From Gammaproteobacteria bacterium (GTDB taxonomy: Bacteria > Pseudomonadota > Gammaproteobacteria > Steroidobacterales > Woeseiaceae): 64,000 nucleotides of DNA. The translations under genes were made by a program, and so were the position numbers. This document shows, piece after piece, positions 19,554-28,956 of the stretch (positions are counted from its first letter, which is position 1; each line of letters starts with the position of its first letter). The notes beneath the pieces were generated by a model that saw only the letters and a program-made list of their open reading frames with translations, did not search any database and had not been told where the DNA came from. The stretch is taken from NCBI GenBank assembly GCA_022600955.1, contig JAHZJK010000031.1, positions 186,001 to 250,000 on the forward strand. Reading direction: 5' to 3'.

Positions 19554-20345
19554 TTGAAAGACAGGATTGACGTAACTGTAAAATCGCATGTTGCCGAGGT
19601 GAAGCTCGACCGCGCGGACAAATATAATGCGATCGACGTTCGTATGTTCGAAGCGCTCGGCGAAGCAGCGGATTTTGTTGCCGCAGATGCGTCCATTCGC
19701 GCTGTCGTGCTGTATGGCGCAGGTGGCAATTTCTGTGCCGGCATCGATCTCGACGTCATGACGACTTCCGATCTCGACTTTGCCAAGGCATTGGTAACTC
19801 CTGTACATCCCTCGCCTGCGAATGTATTTCAGCGAGCAGCCTACGCCTGGCGCGAACTTCGTATGCCGGTTGTCGCTGCGCTTGACGGCGTGGTCTTCGG
19901 CGGGGGTCTGCAGATTGCGATGGGCGCGGATCTTCGCTACAGCTCAAGCGACGCGCGTTATTCCATTATGGAGTCGAAGTGGGGCCTTATTCCGGACATG
20001 GCGATCTCAACGACGCTTCGACATATCATACCGCCTGATCGAATCAAGGAGCTGGCATGGTCGGCGCGTGTGCTGGCCGCGCAAGAGGCGCTGGACTATG
20101 GCCTGGTGACGACCGTCGTCGATGATCCGCTTGCGGCAGCGCGCGAAATGGCTGCAGAATGTGCGGCGCGCTCGCCAGATGCAATTCGTGGCATTAAGTC
20201 TCTGGTGAACAGCGCCTGGCAGATGTCTGAGGCAGACGCGCTGCGTATGGAGGCGAAATTGCAAGGCGCGGTCATGGGCCGGGAGAATCAAGTTGAAGCG
20301 GTACGGGCAAACCTTGAAAAACGACCGCCAGAGTTTCAGGATTGA
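19554..20345 (+). CDS. Enoyl-CoA hydratase/isomerase family protein
   Basis: The protein is 263 aa from a TTG start, a crotonase-fold protein. The oxyanion-hole segments GAGGNFCAGIDL (about 56-67) and GVVFGGGLQIAMGAD (about 112-126) are present, followed by the SIMESKWGLIPDM region. In a leucine operon the equivalent slot is methylglutaconyl-CoA hydratase (liuC), but the DxD-like isomerase residues are not decisive, so I leave the symbol open. It is the last gene of the liuA-liuB-MaoC series. Confidence 0.82.
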   Translation: MKDRIDVTVKSHVAEVKLDRADKYNAIDVRMFEALGEAADFVAADASIRAVVLYGAGGNFCAGIDLDVMTTSDLDFAKALVTPVHPSPANVFQRAAYAWRELRMPVVAALDGVVFGGGLQIAMGADLRYSSSDARYSIMESKWGLIPDMAISTTLRHIIPPDRIKELAWSARVLAAQEALDYGLVTTVVDDPLAAAREMAAECAARSPDAIRGIKSLVNSAWQMSEADALRMEAKLQGAVMGRENQVEAVRANLEKRPPEFQD

Positions 20346-20434
20346 GATTAGTTTCGACTGAAAATATTGTCGGAACTTTGCGGAATCTTCTGTACTCCAA
20401 GTGAATGAGAACGATGTAACGCAATGGTTAGCAA

Positions 20435-21145
20435 GTGAATAAAGTGTTCCTGGTAATGGTTTGTACGGCTTTTGTTGCCGTGGCAACGTCTGCGCAAGCG
20501 GAACGTTCTGTGGGCTTGTCGACGGATATTACTGACAGCCGCACACTGGCGATACAGGGCAAAGTCGACAAACTGTATGACGCCGGCGATTTCGAACGGG
20601 CCTACTTTATCTATCGCAACGAACTGGCGCCGTTAGGCGACAAGTATGCACAGTACATGGTCGGATTCATGCACGTTACCGGCAAGGGCGTTGCAGCTGA
20701 CGATGTGCAGGCGTCTGCGTGGTACCGGCTGGCTTCCGAACGCGATACACCCGAGTTTGTCGCTGTGCGCAACCGCCTCATGGATTCGCTGCGTGCAGAG
20801 CAAGTGCGGCGTTCTGATGTGCTCTACGCCGCGTTATTGGCCGAGTACAGTGATCTGGCGGTGCTGCTCGCAGCGATCAAACGAGATATGGCGCTAGTCT
20901 CAAACCGCACGGGGAGCAGATTGCATCGTGGCGGCGGCGGCCCTGTATCCATTGTCAATGGTCGTAGTGGCGCCGTGAAATCGGAAGCTGCCTACTTCCG
21001 TCGCATCGACAAGCGCATTGAAGTTTGCTTGCAGCGAATTGTTGAAATCGGCCAGTTTGAAGATATTGATCCTGATCCAGACCGGGTCGATATGGACGAG
21101 CTCGAACGCCTCGTCGAAGAGCGGATTGCCAACTGGCAGGGCTAG
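20435..21145 (+). CDS. Exported Sel1-like repeat protein
   Basis: The protein is 236 aa from a GTG start with a signal peptide (MNKVFLVMVCTAFVAVATSAQA). At about 60-105 it carries a Sel1/TPR-like unit with the typical GKGVAADDVQASAWYRLAS sequence. The rest is helical, with a Gly-rich loop near residue 165. It is probably a periplasmic protein-binding factor with no assigned partner. Its stop overlaps that of the convergent TetR gene by 4 bases. Confidence 0.78.
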   Translation: MNKVFLVMVCTAFVAVATSAQAERSVGLSTDITDSRTLAIQGKVDKLYDAGDFERAYFIYRNELAPLGDKYAQYMVGFMHVTGKGVAADDVQASAWYRLASERDTPEFVAVRNRLMDSLRAEQVRRSDVLYAALLAEYSDLAVLLAAIKRDMALVSNRTGSRLHRGGGGPVSIVNGRSGAVKSEAAYFRRIDKRIEVCLQRIVEIGQFEDIDPDPDRVDMDELERLVEERIANWQG

Positions 21146-21732
21146 TCGGCCTTCAGGCCCAGGGCCAGAATCTCTGGAAGTTCATCACGTAGTTGTTGCG
21201 CCATTTCCGGGTCGCCGTGGAACCATTTTGGAATCCAGTTAATCGAACCCATGATCGCATTTCCCGTCATGCGGACATTGCAGTCAGAAATGCTGCCGTC
21301 GCGAATCCCCGCCCTCAGAATCTCTTCAAATGCGATGCTGTGGCGACGCGATAGCTCCAGTACTTCTTCACGATGAGCCGGGTCCAGAGACGGGACTTCA
21401 CTCATGATCGCGATCGGTCCGCGTTCGCCCACCATCATTTCGATATGGTTTCGCAGATAGCGCAGCATGATCTCGTGGCCGTTGCGGGCGCCGTTCTGCG
21501 CTTCCATCATCGCTTCCCGCCCGAGGTCCGCTGCCCGCACATAGCACAGATAGACAAGCTCCTCTTTGTTCCGAACGTAGTAATAGAGCGCAGCGTCCGT
21601 TAGTCCGAGCAGAGCAGACACGTCCTTTAATGATGTTCCGCTGAAGCCTTTCTGATTGAAGCACCGCGCGGCTGCGCGCAGCATGCGGTCTTTTTGCAGT
21701 TGAAAACGGGTCGCTTCGAGCTCTGTCGCCAT
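21142..21732 (-). CDS. TetR-family repressor (likely controls icmF)
   Basis: The protein is 196 aa. The N-terminal HTH (about 10-55) contains RCFNQKGFSGTSLKDVSALLG, followed by the recognition part LTDAALYYYVRNKEEL. A helical ligand domain follows. The gene is divergent from icmF with 96 bases between them, and that gap holds a perfect 20-bp palindrome, a typical arrangement for an autoregulated TetR repressor of the neighbouring acyl-CoA gene. An acyl-CoA ligand is probable but not shown. Confidence 0.88.
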   Translation of the reverse strand: MATELEATRFQLQKDRMLRAAARCFNQKGFSGTSLKDVSALLGLTDAALYYYVRNKEELVYLCYVRAADLGREAMMEAQNGARNGHEIMLRYLRNHIEMMVGERGPIAIMSEVPSLDPAHREEVLELSRRHSIAFEEILRAGIRDGSISDCNVRMTGNAIMGSINWIPKWFHGDPEMAQQLRDELPEILALGLKAD

Positions 21733-21741
21733 GTCAGTTAC

Positions 21742-21785
21742 TTGAGTTTCACATGAAAGTGGATTATTTTAATCTAGATTAAAAT
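21742..21785 (+). promoter_or_regulatory. Putative icmF promoter with 20-bp TetR operator palindrome
   Basis: The perfect palindrome ATTTTAATCTAGATTAAAAT spans 21766-21785. A weak sigma70-like pair, TTGAGT (21742-21747) and TATTTT (21765-21770) with 17-bp spacing, overlaps it. A repressor bound here would block icmF transcription and, on the other strand, the tetR gene. Binding is inferred from position and symmetry. Confidence 0.7.
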
Positions 21786-21828
21786 TATTTCAACCCGCAA
21801 AGTATCTGATTCTTAAAGGATTTAGGGT

Positions 21829-24800
21829 ATGAGTTCTGCTGCAAGTGACATTCCAGGTATTTCCGGTGAGCGCCGTGAGGCTCCACTACGCTTTGTAACG
21901 GCAGCGTCGCTGTTTGATGGTCATGACGCTGCCATCAACATCATGCGCCGCTTGATTCAGGCGCAGGGTGCAGAGGTGATCCACCTCGGCCATAACCGCA
22001 GTGTCGATGACATTGTGCGGGCAGCGATTCAGGAAGACGCGGACGGAATCGCCATCAGCTCGTATCAGGGCGGCCACAATGAGTACTTCAGGTACATGAT
22101 CGATCGCCTCGCTGACCTGAATGCGAGCCATATCAAAGTTTTTGGTGGCGGCGGTGGGACAATAACGCCGGACGAAATCAAAGCTCTCATGGACTACGGA
22201 GTGGAGCGGATTTATCACCCGCACGACGGCATGGAGCTCGGTCTTGAGGCGATGATCCAGGACCTGATGGCGCGGACCGCATCGGGACGACGGGCAGTAT
22301 CCGCACCGCATGAAGTCTTACGCGAAAACACAACTGATATCGCGGCGACGATATCAGCGCTCGAAGAGGGCGCATACGACGATGCGCAGCTGGCAGCACT
22401 GCGCAAACAGTGGCAACTGCAGGCCGGCAAGGTGCCGGTTATCGGCATTACCGGCACTGGCGGCGCTGGTAAAAGCTCCGTTACCGACGAGGTGCTGAAT
22501 CGTTTTCTGGCGAGTTTCGGCGCAATCCGAATCGCGGTACTTGCGGTAGATCCAACCCGGCGTCGCACTGGCGGAGCGTTGCTGGGAGACCGTATTCGCA
22601 TGAATACGCTTCGCTCGGAGCGCATCTACATGCGCTCAATAGCTACCCGGCGGCAGCATCTGGCAACCAGTGAGATGCTCGCCGATCACATCCTTTTTCT
22701 GAAATCGCTCGGTTTCGATCTGGTGATTGTCGAAACAGCCGGTATCGGCCAAAGCGACAGTGAGATCGTGGATATGGTCGATTTTTCAATGTATGTCATG
22801 ACGAGCGAATATGGCGCGGCGAGTCAACTTGAGAAAATCGACATGCTGGATTTCGCAGACTTGATCGTCCTCAACAAGTTTGACAAGCGTGGCGCCGAAG
22901 ACGCACTGCGGGATATTAAGAAACAATGGCAGCGAAACCACGTTGCGTTCACGACTGCAGATAAAGACATCCCGGTATTCCCTACTATTGCAAGCCAGTT
23001 CAACGATCCAGGTGTTAGCTGGATGTTCAAAGAGCTGTGCCGGCGCGTCGTAGAGAAAGCAGGGCTCGATGCGGCGAACTGGACGCCTGACATTGATACC
23101 TCTAACAAAGAGCCTCGTTCGACGGCGACGATTCCTGGCGCACGTATTCGCTATCTTGCGGAAATCGCCGAGCAAGGCCGCAGCGTCAACCAGCGCGCCG
23201 AATCTCAATCCGACGTCGCCAGTCGCGCGCAGCACGTATACGAATCCCTAAAACTTCTCAATGACCCACAGTTGCCCGAGGAGTTGGGACTATACAAGCC
23301 TGACGCGATCGTCGACGAAGAAGACCGTAGCCTGACTCTGCTTCGGCAGCGCTATCAGGAAACCGTCGGTGATCTCGATACGGAGTCCATACGTTTGCTG
23401 CAGGAATGGCCTGCACGCCGTGACGGGGTGCGCTCGGAGCGCTACAGCTACACAGTCCGCGGTCGCGAGATTACTGGCAGCAACTATAAAGAATCGTTAA
23501 GTCACCAGAAGATTCCCAAGATCGCAGCGCCGCACTACAGTGACTGGGGTGAGCTGTTGTTGTTCTTGCAGAAAGAGAACCTGCCTGGCGCCTACCCGTA
23601 TACCGGTGGCGTCTATCCTTACCGACGCCTGGGAGAGGACCCTACGCGCATGTTTGCGGGCGAGGGCACGCCAGAGGCGACCAATCGGCGCTTTCACTAT
23701 TTATCCGTCGGGCAGGACGCCGCGCGCCTCTCAACTGCATTCGATTCGGTCACTTTGTACGGCGAAGACCCGCACGAGCGGCCAGACATATACGGCAAGG
23801 TGGGTAACTCCGGTGTCTCGATCGCGACCCTGGATGATATGAAGAAGCTCTATTCGGGTTTCGATCTCAGCGCACCGACAACGTCGGTATCGATGACTAT
23901 TAATGGTCCTGCGCCGATGATACTTGCGTTCTTTATGAATACGGCCATCGACCAGCAGGTCGAAAAACACCTGCGTGAAATCGACTCGTGGGATGCTGCA
24001 CAGCAGAAGATCGACCAATACTTTGAAAGCCGTGAACGGCCACGCTATGTAGGCGAGCTGCCAGAGGGTAATGATGGCCTGGGGCTTGGATTGCTGGGTA
24101 TCTCCGGCGACAAGGTGGTCGATGCAGAGACCTACGCGAAGATTCGCGAACGTACATTTGCCGCCGTACGCGGCACGGTGCAGGCCGATATCCTTAAGGA
24201 AGATCAGGCTCAGAATACCTGCATATTCTCCACGGAATTCGCCATGAAGATGATGGGCGATGTGCAGCAATTCTTCATTGATAACAATGTTCGCAATTAC
24301 TACAGCATTTCGATCAGCGGATATCACATCGCCGAGGCAGGCGCGAACCCTATTAGCCAGCTGGCGTTTACGTTGTCGAATGGCTTCACGATCGTCGAGT
24401 ATTACCTTGCGCGTGGAATGAGTATTGACGACTTCGCACCGAATCTGAGTTTCTTTTTCTCCAATGGCATGGATCCTGAGTACACAGTCATCGGCAGAGT
24501 CGCGCGTCGAATATGGGCCCGTGCGATGCGTGAGCGCTATGGCGCGAGCGCGCGTTCGCAGATGCTGAAGTACCACGTGCAAACGTCGGGGCGCAGTCTG
24601 CATGCACAGGAAATCAGCTTCAACGACATACGGACAACCTTGCAAGCCTTGTATGCACTGTTCGACAACTGCAACAGTCTGCACACGAACGCGTTCGACG
24701 AAGCGATCACTACGCCGACCGAACAATCGGTGCGACGTGCCGTTGCCATTCAACTGATCATCTCGCGCGAACTTGGACTGAATTACAACGAGAATCCGTG

Positions 24801-25272
24801 GCAGGGTTCGTTCGCAGTCAACGAGCTGACCGACCTTGTTGAGGAAGCTGTGTACCAGGAGTTTGAGCGCATTTCCGAGCGCGGTGGTGTGCTTGGTGCG
24901 ATGGATACGATGTACCAACGCGGCAAGATCCAGGAAGAGAGCATGTACTACGAGGGTCAGAAGCACGACGGATCTTTGCCGCTCATTGGCGTCAACACAT
25001 TCTTGCCAAAAGCAGGGCAGGAGGACGAAGTGCACGACCTTGAGCTAATTCGCTCCAGTGACGCAGAAAAGAACGACCAGATACAGCACCTGCGTGATTT
25101 TCAGGATTCGCATGCCGATGACAGGGCCGAAGCGCTTGAGAGACTTCAGGCGGTGGCCCGTGAACGCGGCAACGTCTTTGCTGAGCTCATGAAAACCGTC
25201 AAGTCGAGTTCGCTCGGGCAGATCTCAGCTGCCCTGTACGACGTCGGAGGTGAGTATCGTCGCAATATGTAA
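21829..25272 (+). CDS. icmF: Fused isobutyryl-CoA mutase (IcmF)
   Basis: It rearranges isobutyryl-CoA and n-butyryl-CoA with coenzyme B12, in one chain with its G-protein chaperone. The protein is 1147 aa. Order: B12-binding domain with FDGHDAA (His32 as cobalt ligand), then a MeaB-like GTPase with P-loop GTGGAGKSS (209-217) and NKFD, then the substrate and mutase domains. Two residues separate isobutyryl- from methylmalonyl-CoA mutases: Phe609 ([11 protein letters not shown], where MCM has Tyr) and Gln795 (AQNTCIF, where MCM has Arg). Both match ICM. The alternative of a plain methylmalonyl-CoA mutase is unlikely. Confidence 0.94.
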   Translation: MSSAASDIPGISGERREAPLRFVTAASLFDGHDAAINIMRRLIQAQGAEVIHLGHNRSVDDIVRAAIQEDADGIAISSYQGGHNEYFRYMIDRLADLNASHIKVFGGGGGTITPDEIKALMDYGVERIYHPHDGMELGLEAMIQDLMARTASGRRAVSAPHEVLRENTTDIAATISALEEGAYDDAQLAALRKQWQLQAGKVPVIGITGTGGAGKSSVTDEVLNRFLASFGAIRIAVLAVDPTRRRTGGALLGDRIRMNTLRSERIYMRSIATRRQHLATSEMLADHILFLKSLGFDLVIVETAGIGQSDSEIVDMVDFSMYVMTSEYGAASQLEKIDMLDFADLIVLNKFDKRGAEDALRDIKKQWQRNHVAFTTADKDIPVFPTIASQFNDPGVSWMFKELCRRVVEKAGLDAANWTPDIDTSNKEPRSTATIPGARIRYLAEIAEQGRSVNQRAESQSDVASRAQHVYESLKLLNDPQLPEELGLYKPDAIVDEEDRSLTLLRQRYQETVGDLDTESIRLLQEWPARRDGVRSERYSYTVRGREITGSNYKESLSHQKIPKIAAPHYSDWGELLLFLQKENLPGAYPYTGGVYPYRRLGEDPTRMFAGEGTPEATNRRFHYLSVGQDAARLSTAFDSVTLYGEDPHERPDIYGKVGNSGVSIATLDDMKKLYSGFDLSAPTTSVSMTINGPAPMILAFFMNTAIDQQVEKHLREIDSWDAAQQKIDQYFESRERPRYVGELPEGNDGLGLGLLGISGDKVVDAETYAKIRERTFAAVRGTVQADILKEDQAQNTCIFSTEFAMKMMGDVQQFFIDNNVRNYYSISISGYHIAEAGANPISQLAFTLSNGFTIVEYYLARGMSIDDFAPNLSFFFSNGMDPEYTVIGRVARRIWARAMRERYGASARSQMLKYHVQTSGRSLHAQEISFNDIRTTLQALYALFDNCNSLHTNAFDEAITTPTEQSVRRAVAIQLIISRELGLNYNENPWQGSFAVNELTDLVEEAVYQEFERISERGGVLGAMDTMYQRGKIQEESMYYEGQKHDGSLPLIGVNTFLPKAGQEDEVHDLELIRSSDAEKNDQIQHLRDFQDSHADDRAEALERLQAVARERGNVFAELMKTVKSSSLGQISAALYDVGGEYRRNM

Positions 25273-25302
25273 GGTGTTGGTATGTAAGCGATAAATCTGT
25301 TG

Positions 25303-25356
25303 TTGCAGCAAATTGTAGAGTCCGTATAATCACTTGCTTGCTGACAGCAAGTAAGT
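25303..25356 (+). promoter_or_regulatory. Promoter and 25-bp operator palindrome for the second tetR gene
   Basis: TTGCAG (25303-25308) and a perfect TATAAT (25325-25330), with a 16-bp spacer, precede the tetR at 25361. A 25-bp inverted repeat (25332-25356) centred on 25344, with 11 of 12 arm pairs matching, begins just after the -10. This arrangement implies autorepression. Confidence 0.72.
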
Positions 25357-25360
25357 TTAC

Positions 25361-25996
25361 ATGCAAAAATCCAGTGCTTCACTCACGCAGGCCGAGCGCT
25401 CTGCGCTCTCCGACACGGCAATGCTGGATGCCGCCAAGGATCTGGTGCTGGTGCATGGCACCGAAAAGACGACACTGGCGATGATCGGTGAATCCGCTGG
25501 CTACAGCCGTGGTCTCGCGACGTATCGTTTCGGCTCCAAAGCAGGTCTCTATGATGCATTGTGCAAGTCTATTTCGCGGGACTGGCTGGAGTACCTCAAG
25601 CGTGGCGTTGGTGAGAAAACCGGAATTGATGCCATGTGTGCGGCGCTGGATGCGATTCGCCAGTTTGTAGAGGACCTGCCGAGGGAGGGGCGAGTCTTGC
25701 AGATACTGTATTGCGATTCTGCCAGTCCCAGCTCGGAATTCCCGGAAACGTCGATATCGATTCACAAGCGCCAGCGTTCGGACGTGCAGAAATGGGCCGA
25801 GCAAGGGCAGGCAAGTGGCCAGATTCGCAGCGATGTCGATCCAGGTGAAGTTGCGTCGCAGTACGTTTCGTACATCTCGGGAATGACATTTCTCTGGCTG
25901 ACAAATCCGGAGACATTCAATTTCGAAACGACTAACGCCGAAATGAAACGGCAGTTGCGAGATTCACTCGCGGCAAAGCAAGGGGACGGGCAATGA
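25361..25996 (+). CDS. TetR-family regulator of the acyl-CoA gene set
   Basis: The protein is 211 aa. The HTH is at about 18-62 (contains LVLVHGTEKTTLAMIGESAG, followed by YSRGLATYRFGSKAGL) and a helical ligand domain follows. It is the first gene of an operon with enoyl-CoA hydratase, acyl-CoA dehydrogenase and mmsB (its stop overlaps the hydratase start by 4 bases), and its upstream palindrome suggests autorepression. The ligand is probably an acyl-CoA, by analogy with FadR/PaaR-like TetR proteins. Not proven. Confidence 0.87.
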   Translation: MQKSSASLTQAERSALSDTAMLDAAKDLVLVHGTEKTTLAMIGESAGYSRGLATYRFGSKAGLYDALCKSISRDWLEYLKRGVGEKTGIDAMCAALDAIRQFVEDLPREGRVLQILYCDSASPSSEFPETSISIHKRQRSDVQKWAEQGQASGQIRSDVDPGEVASQYVSYISGMTFLWLTNPETFNFETTNAEMKRQLRDSLAAKQGDGQ

Positions 25997-26769
25997 CCGG
26001 TACAGCTATTTATGAGCAACAAGGCAGCGTCGCTGTCATTTCGATGAATCGCCCGGACTCACTAAACGGGTTTACCAGCGAACTCTGTGAGGACCTGCTG
26101 GCAGCGTTTGAGCAAGCGAGTACTGACTCCGCAATCCGCACCGTCGTACTGACCGGGGAGGGCCGCTGTTTTAGTGCAGGTGCGGATCTGAAGCAGGGAT
26201 TCGTAGGGGACCGTACAACGCAAGGCAAGCTGCAGTTCGAGTATCGACCGGTTTTGCAGGCAATCGCTCAAATTCCAAAGCCTGTGATTGCAGCAGTGCC
26301 GGGTTTTGCAGCAGGAATCGGACTTTCGTTCGCGATGCATGCCGACTTGCTCATGATGGCTGAGGAATCGTTCATCTTGTCGCCGTTTACGACAATTTCG
26401 CTCGTTCCCGATGGTGGCGCCAATTGGCTGCTCGTGAAACAGCTCGGCTACCACCGGGCATTTCAACTCAGTGTCGAATCAGAACGTCTGAGTGCGAAGA
26501 GCTGCTACGAGCTTGGTATAGCGAACAAGGTAGTGCCGGGAGATGACCTGCGTGTTGCGGCGGTCGCCTGGGCCGAAGAACTCAGTAAGCGAGCACCGTT
26601 GTCAATTGCAGCGACTAAAAAAGTTATGCGCCACGCGATGGATCATGACTGGGCCAGCTGCTATGACATGGAAGCGGAGCTGCAAGAACAACTTCGAGGT
26701 TCCAAAGACGCTGAAGAAGGCGTGGCAGCATTTTTCGATAAACGCGACGCGAATTTTCAGGGCAAGTAA
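25993..26769 (+). CDS. Enoyl-CoA hydratase-family protein
   Basis: The protein is 258 aa with a crotonase fold. The oxyanion-hole loops GEGRCFSAGADL (about 55-66) and AAVPGFAAGIGLSFAMHAD are present. The region after them (about 129-143) reads FTTISLVPDGGANWL, which retains only part of the hydratase Glu pattern, so isomerase or another crotonase reaction is possible. Its place before an acyl-CoA dehydrogenase and mmsB fits valine or fatty acid breakdown. It is too short to be a standard 3-hydroxyisobutyryl-CoA hydrolase. Confidence 0.83.
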   Translation: MTGTAIYEQQGSVAVISMNRPDSLNGFTSELCEDLLAAFEQASTDSAIRTVVLTGEGRCFSAGADLKQGFVGDRTTQGKLQFEYRPVLQAIAQIPKPVIAAVPGFAAGIGLSFAMHADLLMMAEESFILSPFTTISLVPDGGANWLLVKQLGYHRAFQLSVESERLSAKSCYELGIANKVVPGDDLRVAAVAWAEELSKRAPLSIAATKKVMRHAMDHDWASCYDMEAELQEQLRGSKDAEEGVAAFFDKRDANFQGK

Positions 26770-26792
26770 GCCCACTAACACGGACAGGATCA

Positions 26793-27974
26793 ATGGACAG
26801 AAACATTTTTGAAGAAGAGCATGAAATGTTGCGCGATGCCGCAGCCAATTTTTTCGCCAATGAAGTCAAGCCGCATCGCGATCGTTGGGCTGAGCAGGGT
26901 GTCGTTGACCGCGAAGCATATACGAAGGCTGGGGAGCAGGGTTTCCTGCTCATGTGGGCGGACGAAAAATACGGCGGCGCCGGCGTAAAAGATTTTCGCT
27001 ACGAACAGGTACTGATAGAGGAGATGGCCAGGCACGGTGATGCGGGTTTCTTCATGACGTTGCACAGTCGTCTGGTTGGTCCGTATATCGGCGAGCTCGG
27101 TACGGAAGAGCAGAAACAACGCTGGCTGCCGAAGTGCGTTTCAGGCGAGAATGTGCTGGCGGTGGCGATAACCGAACCGGGCGCTGGAAGCGATGTTTCT
27201 GGAGTTCGTACTAAAGCTGAAGATAAGGGTGATCACTACCTGCTGAATGGTTCCAAGATCTTTATTTCGAACGGCATTCTTGCAGACCTCGTAATCGTCG
27301 TCGCACGAACTGATCCGAACAAGCGCACTGGCCTGAGCCTGTTTGTAGTTGAGCGCGGCATGGAAGGGTTCGAGCGTGGCAAGAACCTCAAGAAAATGGG
27401 TCTCAAGAGTCAGGATACGGCAGAGCTGTTTTTCAACAACGTCAAGGTGCCGAAGGAAAACCTGTTGGGTGAATGGAACCGGGGGTTCTACCAGCTCATG
27501 CATTTTCTCGCTGAAGAACGCCTGTTAGGCGCGGTCGGCTACCTGGCCAATGCGGAAGTGGCGCTTGATATTACGATGGAGTATGTGCAGGAACGCAAGG
27601 CGTTCGGCCAGCGTATCGCCGATTTTCAGAATACGCGCTTCAAGCTCGCGGATATGCGTACCGAGATTGACATCGCACAAGCCTATGTCGACCGCTGTGT
27701 GCTTGAACACAATAGCGGCAAGTTGAGCGCTGAAGACGCGGCCAAGGCGAAGCTGTTTACGAGTGAACTCGAGGCGCGTGTCACTGACGAATGTGTGCAA
27801 TTGCATGGTGGCAACGGCTACATGGACGAATACGAAATCAGTCGGATGTACACGAACGCAAGAATATCTCGCATATATGCTGGTAGTTCCGAGATCATGC
27901 GCGAGATTATCGCGCGCTCGATGGGGCTCGATCCGCGCAAACAACAGAAGCTGGCGAAAGCCAACGCGGCCTGA
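26793..27974 (+). CDS. Acyl-CoA dehydrogenase, long-chain (LCAD)-like
   Basis: The protein is 393 aa with the ACAD N-, middle- and C-domains. FAD/substrate segments include [15 protein letters not shown] (126-140) and IFISNG (156-161). The catalytic Glu appears to be Glu242 in AEERLLG, the IVD/LCAD-type position, and the medium-chain position is Ala in IYAGSSEI. The C-terminal DECVQLHGGNGYMDEY block also resembles LCAD. The chain preference is inferred. The gene is 23 bases after the hydratase gene. Confidence 0.88.
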   Translation: MDRNIFEEEHEMLRDAAANFFANEVKPHRDRWAEQGVVDREAYTKAGEQGFLLMWADEKYGGAGVKDFRYEQVLIEEMARHGDAGFFMTLHSRLVGPYIGELGTEEQKQRWLPKCVSGENVLAVAITEPGAGSDVSGVRTKAEDKGDHYLLNGSKIFISNGILADLVIVVARTDPNKRTGLSLFVVERGMEGFERGKNLKKMGLKSQDTAELFFNNVKVPKENLLGEWNRGFYQLMHFLAEERLLGAVGYLANAEVALDITMEYVQERKAFGQRIADFQNTRFKLADMRTEIDIAQAYVDRCVLEHNSGKLSAEDAAKAKLFTSELEARVTDECVQLHGGNGYMDEYEISRMYTNARISRIYAGSSEIMREIIARSMGLDPRKQQKLAKANAA

Positions 27975-27976
27975 TC

Positions 27977-28834
27977 ATGAAGATTGCGTTCATTGGTCTT
28001 GGCGTCATGGGATATCCCATGGCCGGTTATCTTTCAAAAGCGGGACACGACGTCAACGTTTTCAATCGCACGACGTCGAAAGCCGTTGCCTGGTGTGCTG
28101 CGTATACCGGCGAGTTCAGTGAGACGCCCGCCGAAGCAGCGCAGGACGCAGACATTGTTTTCTCTTGCGTCGGCAATGATGACGATGTTCGCGAGGTTCT
28201 GACCGGCCCGGAGGGCGCGCTCGAATCAATGCGTGCGAACAGTATTCTCGTTGATCACACCACGGCGTCGGCGACGCTTGCACGCGAGCTTGCGGCCGCG
28301 GCAAACAACAGCGCTATCAGCTTCCTGGACGCACCCTTGTCGGGAGGGCAGGCCGGTGCCGAGAGCGACCAATTGACAATCATGGTCGGCGGCGATTCCG
28401 ATGTATTTGCCCGGGCAAGAGCGGTGATGGACTGTTATGCGAAAGCCATAACGCTAATTGGTCCGGTCGGCAGTGGACAGCTGGCGAAGATGGTTAACCA
28501 GATCTGCATTGCGGGTATTGTGCAGGGACTCGCAGAGGGCCTGCACTTTGCTGACAAGGCGGGCCTCGATACGGCGGCAGTCATTGAGTCTATTTCGAAA
28601 GGCGCGGCGCAATCATGGCAAATGGAGAACCGCTGGCAAACAATGCTTGCCGGCGAATTCGAATTCGGATTCGCGGTTGACTGGATGCGCAAGGACCTTG
28701 GTATCGCGCTGGTCGAGGCACGCGAAAACGGTGCCTCCCTGGAGTTGACGCATCTGGTAGACAGTTTTTACGAAGAGATACAAAAACTGGGCGGTAGTCG
28801 CTGGGATACTTCAAGCTTACTCGCCAGACTCTGA
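27977..28834 (+). CDS. mmsB: 3-hydroxyisobutyrate dehydrogenase-like
   Basis: It oxidises 3-hydroxyisobutyrate to methylmalonate semialdehyde with NAD(P), in valine breakdown. It has an N-terminal Rossmann motif IGLGVMGYPMAG (residues 5-16). The substrate and catalytic segments are LSGGQAGAESDQ (about 119-130) and GPVGSGQLAKMVNQ with Lys near 173. At 285 aa it fits the family. The beta-hydroxyacid dehydrogenase family also includes tartronate semialdehyde and imine reductases, so mmsB rests mainly on context with the acyl-CoA genes. Confidence 0.85.
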   Translation: MKIAFIGLGVMGYPMAGYLSKAGHDVNVFNRTTSKAVAWCAAYTGEFSETPAEAAQDADIVFSCVGNDDDVREVLTGPEGALESMRANSILVDHTTASATLARELAAAANNSAISFLDAPLSGGQAGAESDQLTIMVGGDSDVFARARAVMDCYAKAITLIGPVGSGQLAKMVNQICIAGIVQGLAEGLHFADKAGLDTAAVIESISKGAAQSWQMENRWQTMLAGEFEFGFAVDWMRKDLGIALVEARENGASLELTHLVDSFYEEIQKLGGSRWDTSSLLARL

Positions 28835-28840
28835 TAGAAT
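28832..28840 (+). promoter_or_regulatory. Extended -10 promoter before the TPP riboswitch
   Basis: TGATAGAAT at 28832-28840 fits an extended -10 (TGnTAGAAT). It overlaps the mmsB stop and would place a start site near 28847, just before the TPP aptamer. A clear -35 is not visible. Confidence 0.45.
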
Positions 28841-28843
28841 CCC

Positions 28844-28956
28844 CTCCTTCACAGGGGTGGTCATCTGACCTGAGATCCAGATTCCGAGCGGGTGGTCCGT
28901 GGGAAAAGGGAACCCTTAGAACCTGAACCGGGTAATGCCGGCGTAGGAAGGGAACC
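28844..28956 (+). promoter_or_regulatory. TPP (thiamine pyrophosphate) riboswitch
   Basis: The THI-box core is present. CTGAGAT is at 28870-28876, then ACCCTTAGAACCTGAACCGG starts at 28912, and GTAATGCCGGCGTAGG runs to 28947. CTCCTTC (28844-28850) can close helix P1 with GGAAGG (28947-28952), which is also the Shine-Dalgarno of the receptor gene at 28957. Ligand binding would thus hide the ribosome site, so control is most likely translational. The P3 arm (28877-28911) is somewhat long. Confidence 0.93.

Noticed and set aside
23731..25035. Open frame of 434 codons on the minus strand inside icmF
   Set aside because: Lies fully inside the strong IcmF coding region, has no Shine-Dalgarno or family motif, and its length follows from the codon bias of the sense frame.
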